Made by a program: the position numbers and the translations under genes
Assembly: GCF_902806685.2 (NCBI RefSeq)
Contig: NC_048546.1
Coordinates: 12,819,891-12,883,890, forward strand
Source: Maniola hyperantus
Lineage: Eukaryota; Arthropoda; Insecta; Lepidoptera; Nymphalidae
Direction: 5' to 3'
Length of the DNA stretch: 64,000 bases
Notes under the pieces: model-generated
Database searches by the model: none
Seen by the model: the letters and a program-made list of their open reading frames with translations, nothing else
Told to the model about the DNA's origin: nothing
Shown here: positions 33,871 to 44,625 of the stretch, piece by piece
Layout: each line of letters starts with the position of its first letter
Position numbering within the stretch: position 1 is the stretch's first letter

Positions 33871-36474
33871 TCAATCACCCACTGTCAAAAAAAGAAAATC
33901 AGAATTTAATAACTACAAACTTAACTGTATATTTACCTAAGTTTTCAGCGGTAGATCAAAACAACAAATAAATATAATATACTAGCTTTTACCCCGCGGC
34001 TTCGCCCGCGTAGTAAGTGCATTCCTGAACATTAGAAACTATTCCAGAATATTTCACAACATTCCAGAATGTTCTAGAACGTTCGAACTCACGACAGATC
34101 TTACTTTATATACCCCTATCAGCAGGTATTACCCATAGAGAAAAGTCTTCGAATGGTCCACAATGTTCCAGATTCCAGAATATTCGACACACATTCGAGA
34201 ATGTTCTGGACAATTCTAGCAATTTCTATAGGGCGAAACTTCCAACCCTTATATCTTCAAAAGCACACCCTTCAGGTATAAACGGGAACCTTCTTCATGG
34301 ACGGGAGATAGAGAGCTATCACACCATATAAAATAAATAAATAAGAAAGAATAATAAATAAATAAAAAATAGAAAAGAAGTAGGTACTTACGAACATTAA
34401 TTAGTACAAGTTAAAATCAACTCACAATTTATTGCTACACCCTTATCACCAGTATATCCAACAACACATTCGGGACACACAGTAGTATCGCAAGGATTTT
34501 CCGTTTCAGTCGGAAAGGCAGGACTTAATTCCGCTGGTGGAGGCTGAAATATTATTTATTTTTATTTATAATAAATTTTAATGGCAAAAAATTTAATTTG
34601 ACATTAACAAAAAGTAAATTTATAACTATATACATATATTTATTACCTCCAGCCTGTACAAATAGGACAATTTACACGGGTCCCAAGTTGTGCAAAGAGT
34701 GGCGTTATGCACCAAATCCTTCCTGGGCTCGTCGCCGAAATAATCAAATGAGATAACAATATTGTTGTCTATTGCGCATTTTTCTAAAAACTCGTTGACT
34801 GATATCTAAGGAAATTATATAACAATAGTGTCAATAATTTCAGGTTTACAGGGTCTTAAAATAAAAATCAAATAGCTACTACCTTCGTCTTATTACCACA
34901 GTCCAAAGTACCGTTTTGAAAATAATTATTCTCTCGATCTCCATTTCCAAGACAGAACATCCACCCTTCATGGAACGAGTATTCTATCGGTGCCACTTCA
35001 GCTTCAATGCAAGGATCGACAGGTACCGGAATAGAACTGTGCCCAAAAGTACATTTCCGTTCGTGCATATTTGCTTGCACGCGATAAGCGTCAAGATCTG
35101 GTTCGGATCCTTCTGGGCATTCGTAATAGTTACCTAGGATTTACAAAACGCTTCAAAAACGGTAACATTTAAATTTTTGAAGATGAATCACTTTACTTAT
35201 CTTAGAATGTCAGTTTTGCGCTAGATAGTAGGTAGGAGGGTAGGTCGATTAGGATGTCACGTAGCAACTAAAACTGTTATGGTCCTATCTTGGACCCAGT
35301 GGCGTAAGGTATAAAAGCACTACTTTCCTACAGTTGAAATAATTCAATACTATATTTTTTATGACCTACTAATATAATATTATAATAACCTACCTTATAG
35401 AGCCTATCCTGAGTTGCAACTCTGTTCATGCTACTGATTAGACTGCATCATGACTGCACAGTGCACTTATCATGAAGTGAAGACCAAACCAAAGAGAATG
35501 GAAATCAAAAGTTATTATAATGTTATAACAAAATTATTACCTACCATTCTGAATAATATAAGTAGTTTTGTGTCGTTTGGTTATGACTGTTCTAACAGTC
35601 AGTCCATTGCCTCCACTCTTAATATTTTCCATTAGCACTTCTTGCGCTGCACGTTGCTCCCTCGACCACTTTGCTGCTTCTTCGGCTAGTATCTGCCTGC
35701 TTATTTTACCTTCTGATTGCGTTGACTATAAAGACAGTGATAAAGTCAACGTTAAAACGTATCTAAACTACACCAAATAAGCGACATAAAACCCTATAAA
35801 GAAGAAACACTTGCCTGAGGAGTACTTTCCATGATGACATGAGGTCTTCCAAGAGTGTGCTGCCATATAAGCTGAGCGGCGACTTTATGCTTAGTGCTAT
35901 GATGTAATGGTTGAATCTGGAGGATGCTGTACCAGGCAAGTTCTCTGTATACGCTATCTGGGAGATATCCGGTCTAAAAAGGAAAATGAGTTAACTAGTA
36001 TGTTGATGTAATATTTACATCGATGTATTATTTGACGTCAAAAAGAGCATGTTGTGATGAACCATTTAAAAAACGGTGTACTTACAGGCATAAAATCCAT
36101 ATGCCACTGTAATAAGGAAAAAAGTTAGTAAAAAATTTATTTTAAGACAGTAATTCTTGCAATTTGCACTTTATTCGAATACAAAATTACCTCTTCTTCA
36201 GGTTGGTCTGTAGTATCTATAACGAAATAAATGCAATGTTATTATTCAAATAACTAGTACATTAATCAAAAAAACACTAAAATTATAATCACAAACCGTC
36301 ATCATCATCTTGGGCGTGTATCACCATGAACTGAAAAAAAAACTGTGGTCAAAAAATCATCTGATGTCCGTTTTAGATATAACTAAATTAATTAATTAAT
36401 TATAGTCTAAAGAAAACCTGTAACATCAATAAATTGAAAAATAGCTTTAGAATTATCTCCATGCACACGTTCAT
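33871..36474 (-). CDS. unrecognised secreted cysteine-containing glycoprotein, ten exons
   Basis: Exons on the minus strand: 36474-36418, 36330-36297, 36216-36191, 36106-36086, 35973-35815, 35725-35545, 35133-34883, 34805-34647, 34543-34426, 33881-33871. Every junction keeps the frame; nine splices give 338 residues. The N-terminus is a signal peptide (hydrophobic IILKLFFNLLML, probable cleavage after VIHAQ), followed by an acidic DDDDDTTDQPEEE stretch. Next come a His/Trp-rich part, a charged helical segment rich in A, E, K and R, and a C-terminal half with 11 cysteines (CPEG, KCTFG, DPCIE, MFCLG, LDCGN, EKCA, LCTTWDPC, NPC, VCPEC). NGT, NKT and NAT sequons suggest N-glycosylation. No transmembrane segment or enzyme motif is visible. 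Exon 5 ends in a GC donor (CAG|GCAAGT). I do not recognise the family. The last 11-base exon is the weakest part; reading through the exon-9 donor would add about 11 residues instead. Confidence 0.75.
33980..34335. repeat. dispersed repeat carrying HSE-like motifs
   Basis: It begins with ACTAGCTTTTACCCCGCGGC, a start shared by common lepidopteran dispersed elements, and continues with many TTC/GAA half-sites. The right end is placed roughly before the AATAAATAAATAA run. The family was not identified. Confidence 0.4.
34062..34084. promoter_or_regulatory. five-unit heat-shock-element-like array
   Basis: Five alternating TTC and GAA triplets, each separated by two bases, match the HSF-binding pattern. 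A looser second cluster follows at about 34164-34225 (TTCGAGAATGTTCTGG and neighbours). It lies in the last intron of the secreted-protein gene, about 650 bases upstream of the Mtrr ATG, inside a repeat whose edge resembles the GCTTCGCCCGCG mobile-element motif. Function is inferred from the motif only. Confidence 0.5.
35800..35816 (-). other. GC-AG intron donor (exon 5 to exon 6)
   Basis: On the minus strand the exon ends in CAG followed by GCAAGT. The rest of the donor is a perfect consensus, which is typical of GC-AG introns. Both neighbouring exons stay in phase 0 only if this donor is used. Confidence 0.7.
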
Positions 36475-37222
36475 ATTTGCGAAAATTTCTTGTTAAAATG
36501 AAAAATATAATTGTTATAGCTTATAGTTTTACGACTCAATTTGTTAACGAGTTTTAATAAACCTTTTAGAATTCGATCGTTATAAGGCATGAGTTCTTAG
36601 ACTGTTTTTGACCATAATATTTCGTATTTTATTTTATTGTATTTTACCTATACTAGTTACCCACTCAAAATGAGCTCATAAAATAATTTTCATAAAAGTA
36701 GACAAATGCTTAATATTGTGTCCATGGCTTTATGAAGTCTATATGGTCTGTCTAATGAAAGTTGATAATGAAAAATAGTGGCAAAATCAAGGGCAAAATC
36801 CAAAAGAAAATCTTGTATCTAAAAGAATAATAAGATAAGATGAATCAAAAAATCCATCAAATCAAACTGAAAGCGGGAACGGCGATACACTGCACTGCAT
36901 GACCTATTTTTTTAATTTTACCGCCATTTTTCATACGTGATAATGACTAATTACCATAGATTAATACAACATTAGAGGTGTGACCATAGAGATGTGACTG
37001 GCAGGGCAGGGTCAGTCACAGATTAAAAAAAATAGTTTTTTTAATAATCTGTATGTAGTCAAAAGTTTTGACAAGTAAATCTTGTAAATTCTATAGGTAG
37101 TCTTTAGTCTTTGTGATTCATTGATTTGGTTTGTGATGTTTTTTTGGAAGTACCGATTTTTGAGTCTTTTTATGAATTAAATTACTAAGAATAAGGCGCA
37201 AATCTTGCATAAAACTTGAGTA
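36475..37222. promoter_or_regulatory. divergent intergenic region between the secreted-protein gene and zyxin
   Basis: About 750 bases separate the two divergent start codons, so the two promoters share or adjoin this interval. It is AT-rich. I see no clear TATA box or named element. The zyxin ATG has an in-frame TGA six bases upstream (TGAGTAATG), which fixes that start. Confidence 0.5.
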
Positions 37223-39907
37223 ATGAATACTCTTGACAAGCAACTGGCTGATCTTCGGATCTACGCGAACGAGCTCGACGCAAAATTGCAAGATGATATC
37301 AACGCAGCCAAACTTAAACCATCAATTCCACCGAAAAAGAATAAGCCGCCTTTGCCGCAAATACCGCAAAGTTACACAGTTAAATCAGCATGCGAACCCT
37401 CGTATTCATCGAGGCTCGAATACGGTAACCGTATAAGTTGCACATACTCGAATTTGGTACCTGTGAAAAGTTGTATCGTTAGAAATTCGGCTCGAATCCG
37501 AAGCGGTGATGTTCTTTTATATAGTAATTTACTGCCTCCCGGTGGTACTAATCACGTGTATTCAAACATTCCTATGCAACGTCATGCTGAGAGTTTTTAC
37601 GATCGGGATACTCGCTCGGAACTGTCTCGTATAAGCGATATCGGTGCGCAGTCCAACTACAGTGAGTTGCGACGTCCAGGATCTGCATATGCGGCTTCGT
37701 CTGCCTCGGTGAACGCCCAAGATTTCTCGACGTACGGTGGGTCACAGGCTTCGTCTACCTACGAGTCCTTGTATGAGCCTATAAATCCACGACCGTGCAG
37801 CCAACTCTCCGGTACGTCATTGTACGGAGGCTACGTCGGTACTGCAGTGGAGCCGATCCCAGAGCCCGATGACGCGTTGTACTGTGGGAACTGTTACCAG
37901 TGTGGAGAGAAGATCATGGGGGAAACCACTGGTTGTACAGCCATGGAGAGGATATATCATATCAAGTGTTTCTGTTGTCAACAATGTGAAATTAATCTCC
38001 AGGTATGATTTCTTGTTTATTATTTAATTATTATCCATGGTCAATTATGGTTGAACATGGTGAAATATGATGGTTTAAAAACTTGGTTGAAATATTCAAC
38101 TTTAACAGACACTATAATGATTATTACATATTCCATATGTGAACAACTCTGAAGTGTTTCAATGGATTTGACGATGGCAATTGATATTGTAGCTTCATAT
38201 CATGTCCCCTAAATCTAGGATTGCTCCTTCTCGGAAACATGCTCTCAAAATTTGGGACATTTGTATTAGTATTTATATTATTTATATTTGGCACATTATG
38301 TACAACTTAGATTGAAAACTATTCTGTTTACATAACTCTTGCACTGAAATTATTATGAGCATGTTGATTAAGAATTTCCATCTTCCATCTCTGAAGATTT
38401 CAAGATCTGAAGATATTTTCATCAAATTCATTACCATCCTGTTCACACAGCCTATTAAATAAAATATCAAATGGATTCTTGATACATCAATAAATGGTTA
38501 AATATGTTCATGCAAACAACACCTACACAATTAAATATAAAAAAAAAGATTTCTGAATTTCATCCAAAAATGACTTCATATTATTAAAGGGAAGGCCGTT
38601 CTACGCAGTTCAAGGCAGAGCCCTATGTGAGGGAGACTACCTAGAAACACTAGAAAAATGCTGCGTTTGCGGTGACCCTATACTGGACAGGATTCTGCGT
38701 GCCACCGGCAAGCCCTACCACCCTCGCTGCTTCACCTGTGTGGTGTGTCAGAAGAGCCTCGATGGTATACCCTTTACTGTGGATGCAGTGAACCGCATAC
38801 ATTGTATTGACGACTTTCACAAAAGGTATGTCCTTTCAATTCTTCTTCTTCATATCTGTTATGTGAAGTTCTGTTAACCAGCAGCTCGATTGTGGTAGAA
38901 TGGCAATGATAGCTACAATGTCACAATCACAATCACCTCTAATTGGTTGACGCTCGCTCACTATTGGCTAAAATGCATTGTTGCAACAAGAATCGCACAA
39001 GTTCAGCCAATCACGACAATTGAGATTGTAATGATGATTGATGCAGGTTTTACGAAATCGACCTACAGTTCAAGAATAGATTATACAAACATTTGGAAAA
39101 CTCGAAGCACTTCTGATATAGACGCATCAGCGAAAGCTACTTAATGTATTAAAAATAAGAATAATAATAATATAATCTAGCATGATATAATCCAGCATTA
39201 TAATAATTAGTTTGTTTTTTTTTTATTCTGAAACAAGTTAGCCCTTGACGGTGAACTCACCTGATGGTAAGTGATGATGCAGTCTAAAATTGAAGCGGGC
39301 TTGGAAGGGGAATGGCAGTTTCACTAAACCCATAACCCTGATCTATTTCTACACAGCATCTTACCGGAACACTAAATCGCTTGGCGGCACGACTTTGCCT
39401 GTAGGGAGGTAACTAGCCATGGCGGAAACCTCCCACCAAACCAGACCAGTGACAATTTAGAAATTATAAAATTCCAAATTTCTCGAGACCGAATCGAGCC
39501 CGGGACCTCCCACTAATAAGACCACAGCGCCAAAGAGGTCAGGAAGATCACTGCGTCAATATCTAGCATGATTCCTGCATTATAATCAGACTGACAGATT
39601 TTTTAAATAATGAATCAATTCCTGCGCAAGTGGGAGAAAATAATTTAATTACATTTCAATTGCCAGATACGCGCCTCGCTGCGCTCGTTGCCGCGAGCCA
39701 ATCGTGCCGGAAGGCGGCGCGGAAGAGACCGTGCGCATAGTAGCACTCGACAAAAGCTTCCACATCGCGTGCTACGCCTGCGAGGACTGTGCCGCCTCGC
39801 TTTGCTCGCGCGAGCAAGGCCGCGGCTGCTACCCCTTGGACGGGCACCTTTACTGCAAGCAGTGCAACGCGAGGCGCATACAGGATCTGTCCCGAAATAT
39901 TAATTAA
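37223..39907 (+). CDS. Zyx: zyxin/LPP/TRIP6-family triple-LIM protein (exons 37223-38002, 38590-38825, 39667-39907)
   Basis: The exons join in phases 0 and 2 and give 418 residues. The N-terminal 220 residues are low-complexity: a short helical start, a proline-rich PPKKNKPPLPQIP patch (about 36-48) and many Ser/Tyr motifs such as YSNL and YESLYEP that could be phosphorylated or bind SH2/SH3 domains. Three LIM domains follow: LIM1 (about 224-280, CYQC..HIKCFCCQQC), LIM2 (about 284-340, CCVCGDPILDRILRATGK and HPRCFTC) and LIM3 (about 344-411, CARCREPI..HIACYACEDC). LIM2/LIM3 wording such as LEKC, FTVDA, ETVRIVALDKSFH and YPLDGH is typical of LPP, TRIP6 and zyxin rather than Ajuba. Such proteins sit at focal adhesions and stress fibres, bind Ena/VASP and, in flies, act in Hippo signalling. 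Insects usually have one gene of this type, so Zyx is the likely orthologue. Confidence 0.9.
38890..39150. repeat. dispersed repeat in zyxin intron 2, related copy at 60100-60195
   Basis: ACAAACATTTGGAAAACTCG and ACTTCTGATATAGACGCATC recur in inverse orientation at 60100-60195 (GATGCGTCTATATCAGAAGT). The left part is palindromic around TCTAATTGG. Confidence 0.6.
39216..39540 (-). mobile_element. SINE-B, reverse, in zyxin intron 2
   Basis: A T-run and ACCTGATGGTAAGTGATGAT (the reversed body) lead to CCCGGGACCTCCCACTAATA and CACAGCGCC (the reversed head). Confidence 0.8.
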
Positions 39908-40180
39908 GAATACTTAATTATCGATCCCGGGCACACACCTCTAACTTTTCGGAGTTATATGCGTTTTAATTAATTAAATATCACTTGCTTTAACGGTGAA
40001 GGAAAACATCGTGACGAAACCTGCATGCCTGAGTTCTCCATAATGTTCTCGAAGGTGTGTGAAGTCTACCAATCCGCACTTGGCCAGCGTGGTAGACTAT
40101 GGCCAAACCCCTTCTCACTCTGAGAGGAGACCCGTGCTCTGTAGTGAGCCGGCGATGGGTTGATCATGACGATGATACTT
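39908..40180 (+). mobile_element. SINE-A copy abutting the zyxin stop codon
   Basis: A 5'-truncated tRNA-derived SINE begins about 13 bases after the zyxin TAA (TCGATCCCGGGCACACACC is its T-arm region) and runs to a TTGATCATGACGATGATAC tail. If the mRNA continues here, the SINE forms the start of its 3' UTR. Confidence 0.75.
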
Positions 40181-40189
40181 AATTATAGC

Positions 40190-40412
40190 AGCAGGCAGAA
40201 AACAGTCACAACAGGTACATCAATCTTTAGAAAGAGATGTCGGCTTCATAGGGTTTTGTCTCCATCACTCATACTTATGTGACGTTTTGTCGGTCTCAAC
40301 GACAGAGACAACTCTACGAAATCGCTATGTCTTTCTAAAGGTTATGTACAATATTTCCTGCCGGCAGAGATAATTTATAATAAATTATCTCTGCTGCCGG
40401 GTACTGTATGTG
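40190..40412. mobile_element. MITE family P, copy with an extended right end
   Basis: The core GTCTCCATCACTCATACTTA, GACGTTTTGTCGGTCTCAAC is conserved. A 34-base perfect-looking palindrome (AGAGATAATTTATAA and inverse) interrupts the right end at about 40365-40398. Confidence 0.7.
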
Positions 40413-40689
40413 ATAATATGATTGATGGCTAAATACTGAAATTTCTTTCAAAATAAAGGGTTGAACAGACAAGGTGTGAAAGGACAGCAGATCGTAGGGT
40501 GGCGTGCAGGGTCTAGAGACACAAAGGCACTGCATTTGCGTTGTGTGAAACAAAACATTTACGAACCAATGCACGGGCGCATAGATACCTTCGTTTATAA
40601 GAAGTTTACACTCATGTGTTAAGTTATAAGTTTTATAAAATTTAGATATTGTATAAAACGTACAACTTAACACTTGTGTATACTCACTT

Positions 40690-40715
40690 GCTTGTGTGTG
40701 TGTGTGTGTGTGTAG
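40690..40715 (+). repeat. GT microsatellite
   Basis: About eleven GT units within TTGCTTGTGTGTGTGTG. Confidence 0.9.
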
Positions 40716-41124
40716 TTTGATACCTAATGAATAGTATTTTCAGTATTTAGCCTTAAACCCCAAATATTCAAATATACTATATCAAAATAATAATTAATTA
40801 ATCACACTGCCATTTACTTATATTAAAAACTAGATAATGCCCGCGACTTCGTCGTCTTCGTCGTTTAAATAGTTGTAATGTATAAAAAATCTCAAAAAGC
40901 TTGTTAGAACATAGGACACTCGAACACTGCCACTGCATACTAAAATGTTCAATTTTCATTAAGTCTATACATAAATAAATACTTATTTATATATAAAAAA
41001 TAAAATAAAAATATTTAGTGTGGTTTAAGGCCTACACAGACGAGGGTCAGACCTCTGGGTACTTTTTGCCCCTCAAAATAGATCACTTACTACTGCATCG
41101 AATAATGCACACGAGGGACTAAAA

Positions 41125-41540
41125 GTCATCATCATCATCAACCGATAGACGTCCACTGCTGGACATAGGTCTCTTGTAGGGACTTCCACACGCCACGGTC
41201 TTGCGCTGCCTGAATCCAGCGCCTCCCTGCGACTCGTCTGATGTCGTCCGTCCACCTAGTGGGGGGTCTTCCAACGCTGGGTCTTCCGGTGCGAGGTCGC
41301 CATTCCAGCACCTTGGGACCCCAACGTTTATCGGTTTTACGAACTATGTGCCCTGCCCATTGCCACTTCAGCTTCGCAACCCGTTGAGCTATGTCGGTTA
41401 CTACTAGTTCTCCTACGGATCTCCTCAATTCTGATTTGATCAGGTAGTCGCGTACATCGTCGCTAACTATGGGCCTCATAAGAAAGCTCAGAGTCACTCA
41501 GCGGGCGATGGAGAGAGCTATGCTTGGAATAAAAGTACCA
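41125..41540 (-). mobile_element. RTE-type 3' fragment, reverse, least decayed copy
   Basis: An uninterrupted minus frame (41497-41138) reads AKLKWQWAGHIVRKTDKRWG and continues to ETYVQQWTSIG and a stop, with an upstream MERAMLGIK-type remnant at 41510-41535. Confidence 0.85.
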
Positions 41541-43054
41541 CGTACAAAAAGCCCCCCGAATAGCCGATGACTTCGACAGACTGGACTGCACAAAAAGAAG
41601 CAGAAGTCCTCCAAAAAAATTGAACTAACATACTAACATTCCAAAAACTCGCAACGCACACAGCGGATTTTAGTCCGCGCTAAGCGCTCGAGTTTTTTCG
41701 CTTCTGGCGAACAAAAACATACCGTGTGCGTTGTGTCCGTGGCAAGCTCTCGGCGGATGTTTTACTTTTATCTATACTTCGGGGACTTTTGTCCTCCGTA
41801 GACAAAAGTCGCTCGTCTGTGAAGACCCTTGGCATTAAACTGGTATGTTTAAATCACACCTAAAATTAGTGTTTTAATTTATTCTAGTTACATTCCTAAT
41901 CGCATTTTCAGTTCAGTGCTATTACAAGGCTGTGTGTATTAATCATTTTCTAGTTTAAAATAGTTTCCTCCAGTATTAAATAATTCAAAGCTGTTTGAAA
42001 TATTGTGATTTTTAATTTTAGTTTTTTACGTTAAGGAATACCTACTTTATATTATAATAAGTACTTTTGTATTTTTTACTCCCTTAATTGTAGAAATGGT
42101 GCCATGTTTTTATGTATATAATAGTGAAATTAGGTTATGTATTAATTAGTATTTTTTTTTTGTAATTTGGTATGTATGTACTTAAAGTATGATAGGTATA
42201 TTTTATATGGTTTACATGTTATTTGGCTTTAAAATCAGGCCATTTTATAAATTTTTTTATTGAAATGCAGTTTTTTGAAATTATATTATGATCTACATAA
42301 TATTTTGAATGAAAGAAAAGTTCGAGTACCAAGAAAGAGTATTCCATATAATTAAAATGTTTCTTTTGATGACTATAGAAAGTCCCTACCTTGGCACTCA
42401 TACTGAATACTGTTATTTTTATATGTGACGTTATTATTTTTACATAAGCTTCTTGAATGCTCTGATGTTCTTGTTTGCGCAAGTACAATAAAGACTTTTG
42501 TCTTTTGACATGAAATTTGACACAAAGTTAAAATGGCGCGTGAGGAGTTACTTTTTATGCATGCATGTAGGGAACGTTATTCTAGCGCAGCGTCACTGAT
42601 GCGTCACGGGCGTCAAGTGTCGCTCTGCTCGAACGACGTTCCCTACATTTGTATAGTAAAAATACCCACATGAATCGGACGTTCTGTGGCGGCGCCACTG
42701 ACGCAGTACCCTCGACTCGCGGAACTTGAAGTTAGATTGTTTGATTTTTTTTGTAGATTTATTCGTTTACTTCGTTTTACGCTTATACATTTATGTTCTT
42801 TAGTAATTAGTACCTACTGAGTTATGTGACAGTAGATCACAATTCACAAGTAATGAGATTATGCCAGTTTAGTTTATTACTAATAAATAAATGTTGATTG
42901 ATGTATGAGTGTATTATACAATAATGAATGTAAATAAAGAAAATAAATTACAGTTGTTTTCTTTTATTTCTTTAAAGTAATATTTCTCAGTCTTATTATT
43001 TATTAAACTTTAACTTTGCTCAGACTTTAATAAGGGCCAGCGCAGACAAGGATT
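41541..43054. other. gene-free stretch downstream of zyxin
   Basis: AT-rich with a small foldback (42563). Several AATAAA motifs near 42890-42955 on the plus strand could end a long zyxin 3' UTR, but this cannot be shown. Confidence 0.4.
42563..42652. mobile_element. short foldback element
   Basis: ATGTAGGGAACGTT near 42566 and its inverse ACGTTCCCTACAT near 42640 enclose AGCGCAGCGTCACTGATGCG. Confidence 0.55.
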
Positions 43055-43345
43055 TTTAGGGTTCCGTACCTCAAAAAGTAAAAAGGAACCCTTATAGGAT
43101 CACTTTGTTGTCTGTCTGTCAAGAAAACCTATAGGGTACATCCCGTTGACCTAGAATCATGAATTTGGTAGGAAGTAGGTCTTATAGCACAATAATTATT
43201 AGTAAAGAAAAAATCCGAAAACTGCGTGGTTACATCACAAAAAATTGTTTATGAATTATTTTCCTATAATTTATAAAATTAAAATGTTTATAAATTACTT
43301 AGGTACCTATAGTATTTTCAAAGTAAGAAAACTGAAAAAAAAAAC
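43055..43345 (+). repeat. GGTTCC-family element, 3'-truncated
   Basis: It opens AGGGTTCCGTACCTCAAAAA and keeps the CCCGTTGACCTAGAATCATG core, but ends early after TTTCAAAGTAAGAAAACTG. Confidence 0.7.
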
Positions 43346-43416
43346 ATTTTCATAATGCAACGAACTTTCATTATATTGCTTACTCAGTAAAGCTGAAACG
43401 GGGTAGGTTGGTATTG

Positions 43417-43707
43417 GCACCGATTCCTTTGTCTTACTCTAAACTAAATTTAGAGTATCTGCATACTTTTCTTTTTAACAATGCTAAAAAAGGAACGGAA
43501 CATGACTTTCACATTTAAAGACTCTAAATTTTAGTGCACAATACAAATTTAAACAGTAGGTTCGCGACTGCGTGCTAAAATCACGGGTTTTACCATCTAA
43601 AAATTAAATTTAGAAATGTCAAACTGCTTCTGTCCTTTTCATATTACAATAGTAAGAAGAAGGTGCGAATACTCTAAAATTAGGTTGTGCTTAGAATCGG
43701 TGCCTTA
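43417..43707. mobile_element. MITE with GGCACCGATTC inverted ends
   Basis: The ends GGCACCGATTC and GAATCGGTGCC are perfect inverses. Sub-terminal CTCTAAACTAAATTTAGAGT resembles the element at 19843, so the two are probably related. Confidence 0.7.
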
Positions 43708-44409
43708 ATAAAAATAAAATTTCCTATGAGCCACTTAATATTGTAATGACTAAAGTAGGTACGCAACCATAGACCACAGTTCGTCACGTTCGAAATTCGA
43801 ATTTCAACTCGTACTTTGCACGCTAGCGAACAAATTTACCACTTTCCACGCAGATTTCAAAGGGCAAAGAAATCTTTTTCGAGCGAGTGAGGAGAAAAGT
43901 GTATTGTTTAAATAAAACAAAAACATAACTCATCAATTTTTTATTTCTTATTCTGCATACTAACATATACAACACATTCGTATATCAAGCGTACGACTCA
44001 ATCGTCACATTATACCTAAACTAATATTACAAACCCAGAAAACTTTGGCTCCTTTAAATCCAAAAACATTAAAGTATAAACTTCATCTAATTCCTTATAC
44101 TCTTTACAAATATATAAAACAAAATGCTATTTCTCAACGCTTGTTGGGGAAAAGTAGAAATATTCTATTGAATGTAGCAAGTTTATCAACAATAGTTTTG
44201 TCTTTGAATTTGATAATTCTAATTTATACAAAATGGCGCAAACTGGAAAATAGCAAAAGAAATTGATGCCATAACAACAAAAATTCGACAACAGCGTAAG
44301 TAAACTAAGATTTAATAAAAAAATTACTTTATAAATGTGTACAGCCAAATAAATTGATAGACTAAATCATAAAAAAATAATATACAATAAAAATTGTTGC
44401 TTAACATTT

Positions 44410-44625
44410 TTCCTTAGGTGGGTTCTTGCAATTCACGAAGGCTAGTGAACTTTATTTGTGGTAACGTCGTTTACATGGTCATTGCGTAAGTGTGCGTGCA
44501 TGTCGGACCAATCAGTCGCGAGCAAGCGCTCGCAAACGCACACATTTAGTGTACCTTACGTATACCGATACGACTTAAACACAAGCACGAGTCAGTTGCC
44601 TTCGTGAAATGCAAGAACTATACCA
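44410..44625. mobile_element. MITE with TTCTTGCAWTTCACGAAGGC ends
   Basis: TTCTTGCAATTCACGAAGGC at the left and GCCTTCGTGAAATGCAAGAA at the right pair at all but one position. The core is GC-richer than the surroundings. Confidence 0.7.

Noticed and set aside
36297..36330. ATC-rich stretch as a SINE tail
   Set aside because: The CATCATCATCT here encodes the acidic run of the secreted protein on the minus strand, is bounded by good splice sites and has no SINE body.
38947..39144. 65-residue frame in zyxin intron 2
   Set aside because: It overlaps a dispersed repeat also present at 60100-60195 and cannot be spliced in phase into zyxin.
44045..44266. 73-residue plus-strand frame with a hydrophobic C-terminus
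   Set aside because: It starts at a non-ATG codon, the composition is that of random AT-rich DNA, and there are no splice partners or family features.
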